NCBI GenBank assembly: GCA_021841795.1
Contig: JAKCDN010000138.1
Coordinates: 1-7,837, forward strand
Length of the DNA: 7,837 nt
Direction of reading: 5' to 3'
DNA from: Acidobacteriota bacterium
GTDB lineage: Bacteria; Acidobacteriota; Terriglobia; Terriglobales; Acidobacteriaceae
Shown: piece by piece, positions 6,269-7,837 of the stretch
How the letters are laid out: every line of letters starts with the position of its first letter
How positions within the stretch are numbered: the stretch's first letter is position 1
Notes under the pieces: model-generated
Seen by the model: only the letters and a program-made list of their open reading frames with translations
What the model was told of the DNA's origin: nothing
The model's database searches: none
Position numbers and translations under genes: made by a program

Positions 6269-7837
6269 TTAGAAAACAAACTTGGCGTTGAACTGCCAGT
6301 CTCTCGGCAACTGACCGGAGTTGGTCAGGGTGCCGAAGTTGCTCTTGGCGTTGGTGCCGATGCCGTTGCCGTTCGTCGGCCCGCCGGGGGCAACTGCTGA
6401 TAGCTGGTTAATGGTTGTGTTGGGCGCTCCCCAGCTGAAGTGGTTGGTTAAGTTCTGCACCTGCGCCGCGAAGACGAAGGCCAGATACCGTGTGATTTTG
6501 AAGGTTCTGTTAATGCCGCCGTCAACTTCCCAATAGCCCGGCCCAAAGACATTGAAGCCTCCGGTTGCCGGAACATTGCCCACCTGGTAGGTCTTGTTCG
6601 GCACATAGAACGCGGTTGCATCCAGGAATGGGGTTGTCGCTGAGGTCAGGTTGTTGATGCCATGGCCGTAGCTCCCGTTGATGCGCACATTGTTGGTGTA
6701 GCCAGGAGTGAAGCTCGGATTGCAGCCCTGACCCACAACGATGCAGCCGGAGGCCTTGAATCCGAGGATCTGTCCCGACGAGTAGGTGAAGATGCCGGAG
6801 GTCTGCCAGCCGCCCGCGATGATGTTAACAAGCGGATTGTTCCCTCCGATATGTCCCCGACCAAAAGGCAGATCGTAGGTTCCAAAGGTGTGCAATATCT
6901 GACGCGGCTCGTGTTCGGAGTAATCCAGCGCCTCTTGCTGACGGGCAATGCCGTCAGTGATCGCCGAACCCGGAATATCGTAGCCGGTACGGCAGCAGGC
7001 GCTTGAGTCCTTCTCTCTGCTGTAGGTGTAGTTCAACTGGAAGTTCAGGCCACGCCACGTCCTCTGCGTCAGCACGAACTGCATGCCGCTGTAGGCCGCG
7101 GTGCCCGTTACCTCAAAGACATCGGACACTCCGCCATACTGCGGGAAGGGAGACAGCGTTGATTGGATGGTTCCGTTGGGCCCGCCAAAGTTTGCGTAAG
7201 GAATGCTTACGGTGGGCACGATTGCCTGCGCTTCCGAGAGGAATGTCTGTCCGGTGTTCTTGTCGGTGCCGGTGGGCAACTGCTTCAACAGGCTTCCCAG
7301 GACTTCATACTGCGGGTTGAGTTCATTCCTCAGATAACCGTTGTTGGAGCCATAAAGAAAGTGCGACTCGCTTCCCACATAGTTGACCGAGACCACGGTG
7401 TTGGGAAAGATCGCTCTTTCCACGCCGATGTTCCAGGTCTCCGAGTAAGGCGAACGGTTTGCAGACTCGCTATCGAGGTCGGCCACGCCCTGTGGGTTGA
7501 CTCCCGTACCGTTAATCACATAGTTTCCGGTGTTCACTCCCGGCGTGATGTTCTGCGACGGGTTGTTGGTAGGCGTAAAGCCGGGCAGAGCCGTGTTGGC
7601 AGTGCCCGCGTTCTGGAACTGCGTGCTGTTGTTCAGGTAGAACGCAGGAATCGCGCCCGACTGACCCGATGAGGGGTAATTCACGCTGCCCACCATGCCG
7701 AACTGCCCGGCGCCGTTATAGGCATTTCCGGCGCCACCCACGCCGCCGCCGAGGGAGGACATGACGCTGAATGCGCCGCGAACCACCGTTTTTTGCTTTA
7801 CCGTGTAGGCAAAACCGATGCGGGGCTCGAAGTTCCC
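6269..7837 (-). CDS. Oar-like TonB-dependent receptor, C-terminal part (5' end outside window)
   Basis: The reading frame is open from the window edge (7837) to a TAA at 6269-6271, giving 522 visible residues. A GTG at 7786 is internal: the 17 codons before it read NFEPRIGFAYTVKQK, a segment that typically precedes the V-x-R-G strand in Oar/CarboxypepD_reg-type receptors of Acidobacteriota. Visible residues 129-141 (SPYSETWNIGVER) and the following VSVNYVGSESHFLYG are barrel-strand hallmarks of this family. Gly/Asn-rich loops alternate with aromatic strands, and the protein ends in RDWQFNAKFVF; a terminal Phe is the usual outer-membrane beta-barrel insertion signal. Signal peptide, carboxypeptidase-like N-domain and plug would lie upstream, unseen. 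Known role of the family: energy-dependent uptake across the outer membrane. Uptake of a glycan fragment here is inferred from the glycosidase genes that follow. Two Cys pairs (in SACCRTG and SGCIVVGQGC) lie in predicted loops. No truncation or frameshift is visible within the window. Confidence 0.93.
   Translation of the reverse strand, partial: GNFEPRIGFAYTVKQKTVVRGAFSVMSSLGGGVGGAGNAYNGAGQFGMVGSVNYPSSGQSGAIPAFYLNNSTQFQNAGTANTALPGFTPTNNPSQNITPGVNTGNYVINGTGVNPQGVADLDSESANRSPYSETWNIGVERAIFPNTVVSVNYVGSESHFLYGSNNGYLRNELNPQYEVLGSLLKQLPTGTDKNTGQTFLSEAQAIVPTVSIPYANFGGPNGTIQSTLSPFPQYGGVSDVFEVTGTAAYSGMQFVLTQRTWRGLNFQLNYTYSREKDSSACCRTGYDIPGSAITDGIARQQEALDYSEHEPRQILHTFGTYDLPFGRGHIGGNNPLVNIIAGGWQTSGIFTYSSGQILGFKASGCIVVGQGCNPSFTPGYTNNVRINGSYGHGINNLTSATTPFLDATAFYVPNKTYQVGNVPATGGFNVFGPGYWEVDGGINRTFKITRYLAFVFAAQVQNLTNHFSWGAPNTTINQLSAVAPGGPTNGNGIGTNAKSNFGTLTNSGQLPRDWQFNAKFVF

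Noticed and set aside
1..7837. CRISPR array, insertion sequence, phage or defence genes
   Set aside because: No regularly spaced direct repeats, transposase motifs, terminal inverted repeats or nuclease-type domains were seen on either strand.

Overview
This 7.8-kb, GC-rich window looks like part of a carbohydrate-utilisation locus from an Acidobacteriota-type bacterium (Terriglobia-like). The organism call is an inference. It rests on the style of the Oar-like TonB-dependent receptor, on Tat-exported glycosidase-like proteins, and on several paralogue-style accessory genes lying in one direction. All supported genes are on the minus strand, so the locus reads from high to low coordinates.

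Layout in transcription order: (1) the C-terminal 522 codons of an Oar-like TonB-dependent outer-membrane receptor (7837 to 6269, 5' end outside the window); (2) a 231-bp intergenic stretch with a strong stem-loop just after the receptor stop and a possible 20-codon leader ORF touching the next start; (3) a complete Sec-exported GH106-type alpha-L-rhamnosidase (6037 to 3302); (4) an 82-bp gap with a hairpin; (5) a complete Tat-exported protein that I read as a divergent GH67 alpha-glucuronidase relative (3219 to 955); (6) a 110-bp gap holding two palindromes, one of LacI-operator type; (7) a small Tat-exported single-domain cupin (844 to 380); (8) about 370 bp without a recognisable gene, ending in a ribosome-binding site and ATG for a further gene that starts at position 10 and runs off the window.

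Working model (inference): the receptor imports oligosaccharide through the outer membrane, the rhamnosidase removes terminal alpha-L-rhamnose, and the GH67-like protein acts on an adjacent uronic-acid or related linkage. A rhamnose plus uronate glycan (pectic rhamnogalacturonan, gum-arabic-type arabinogalactan, or an ulvan-like polymer) would fit. The most interesting points are the GH67-like protein, which keeps the two catalytic-base positions but seems to lack the usual acid glutamate, and a repeated GGCAATCGCAT-containing element upstream of both the cupin and the next gene.
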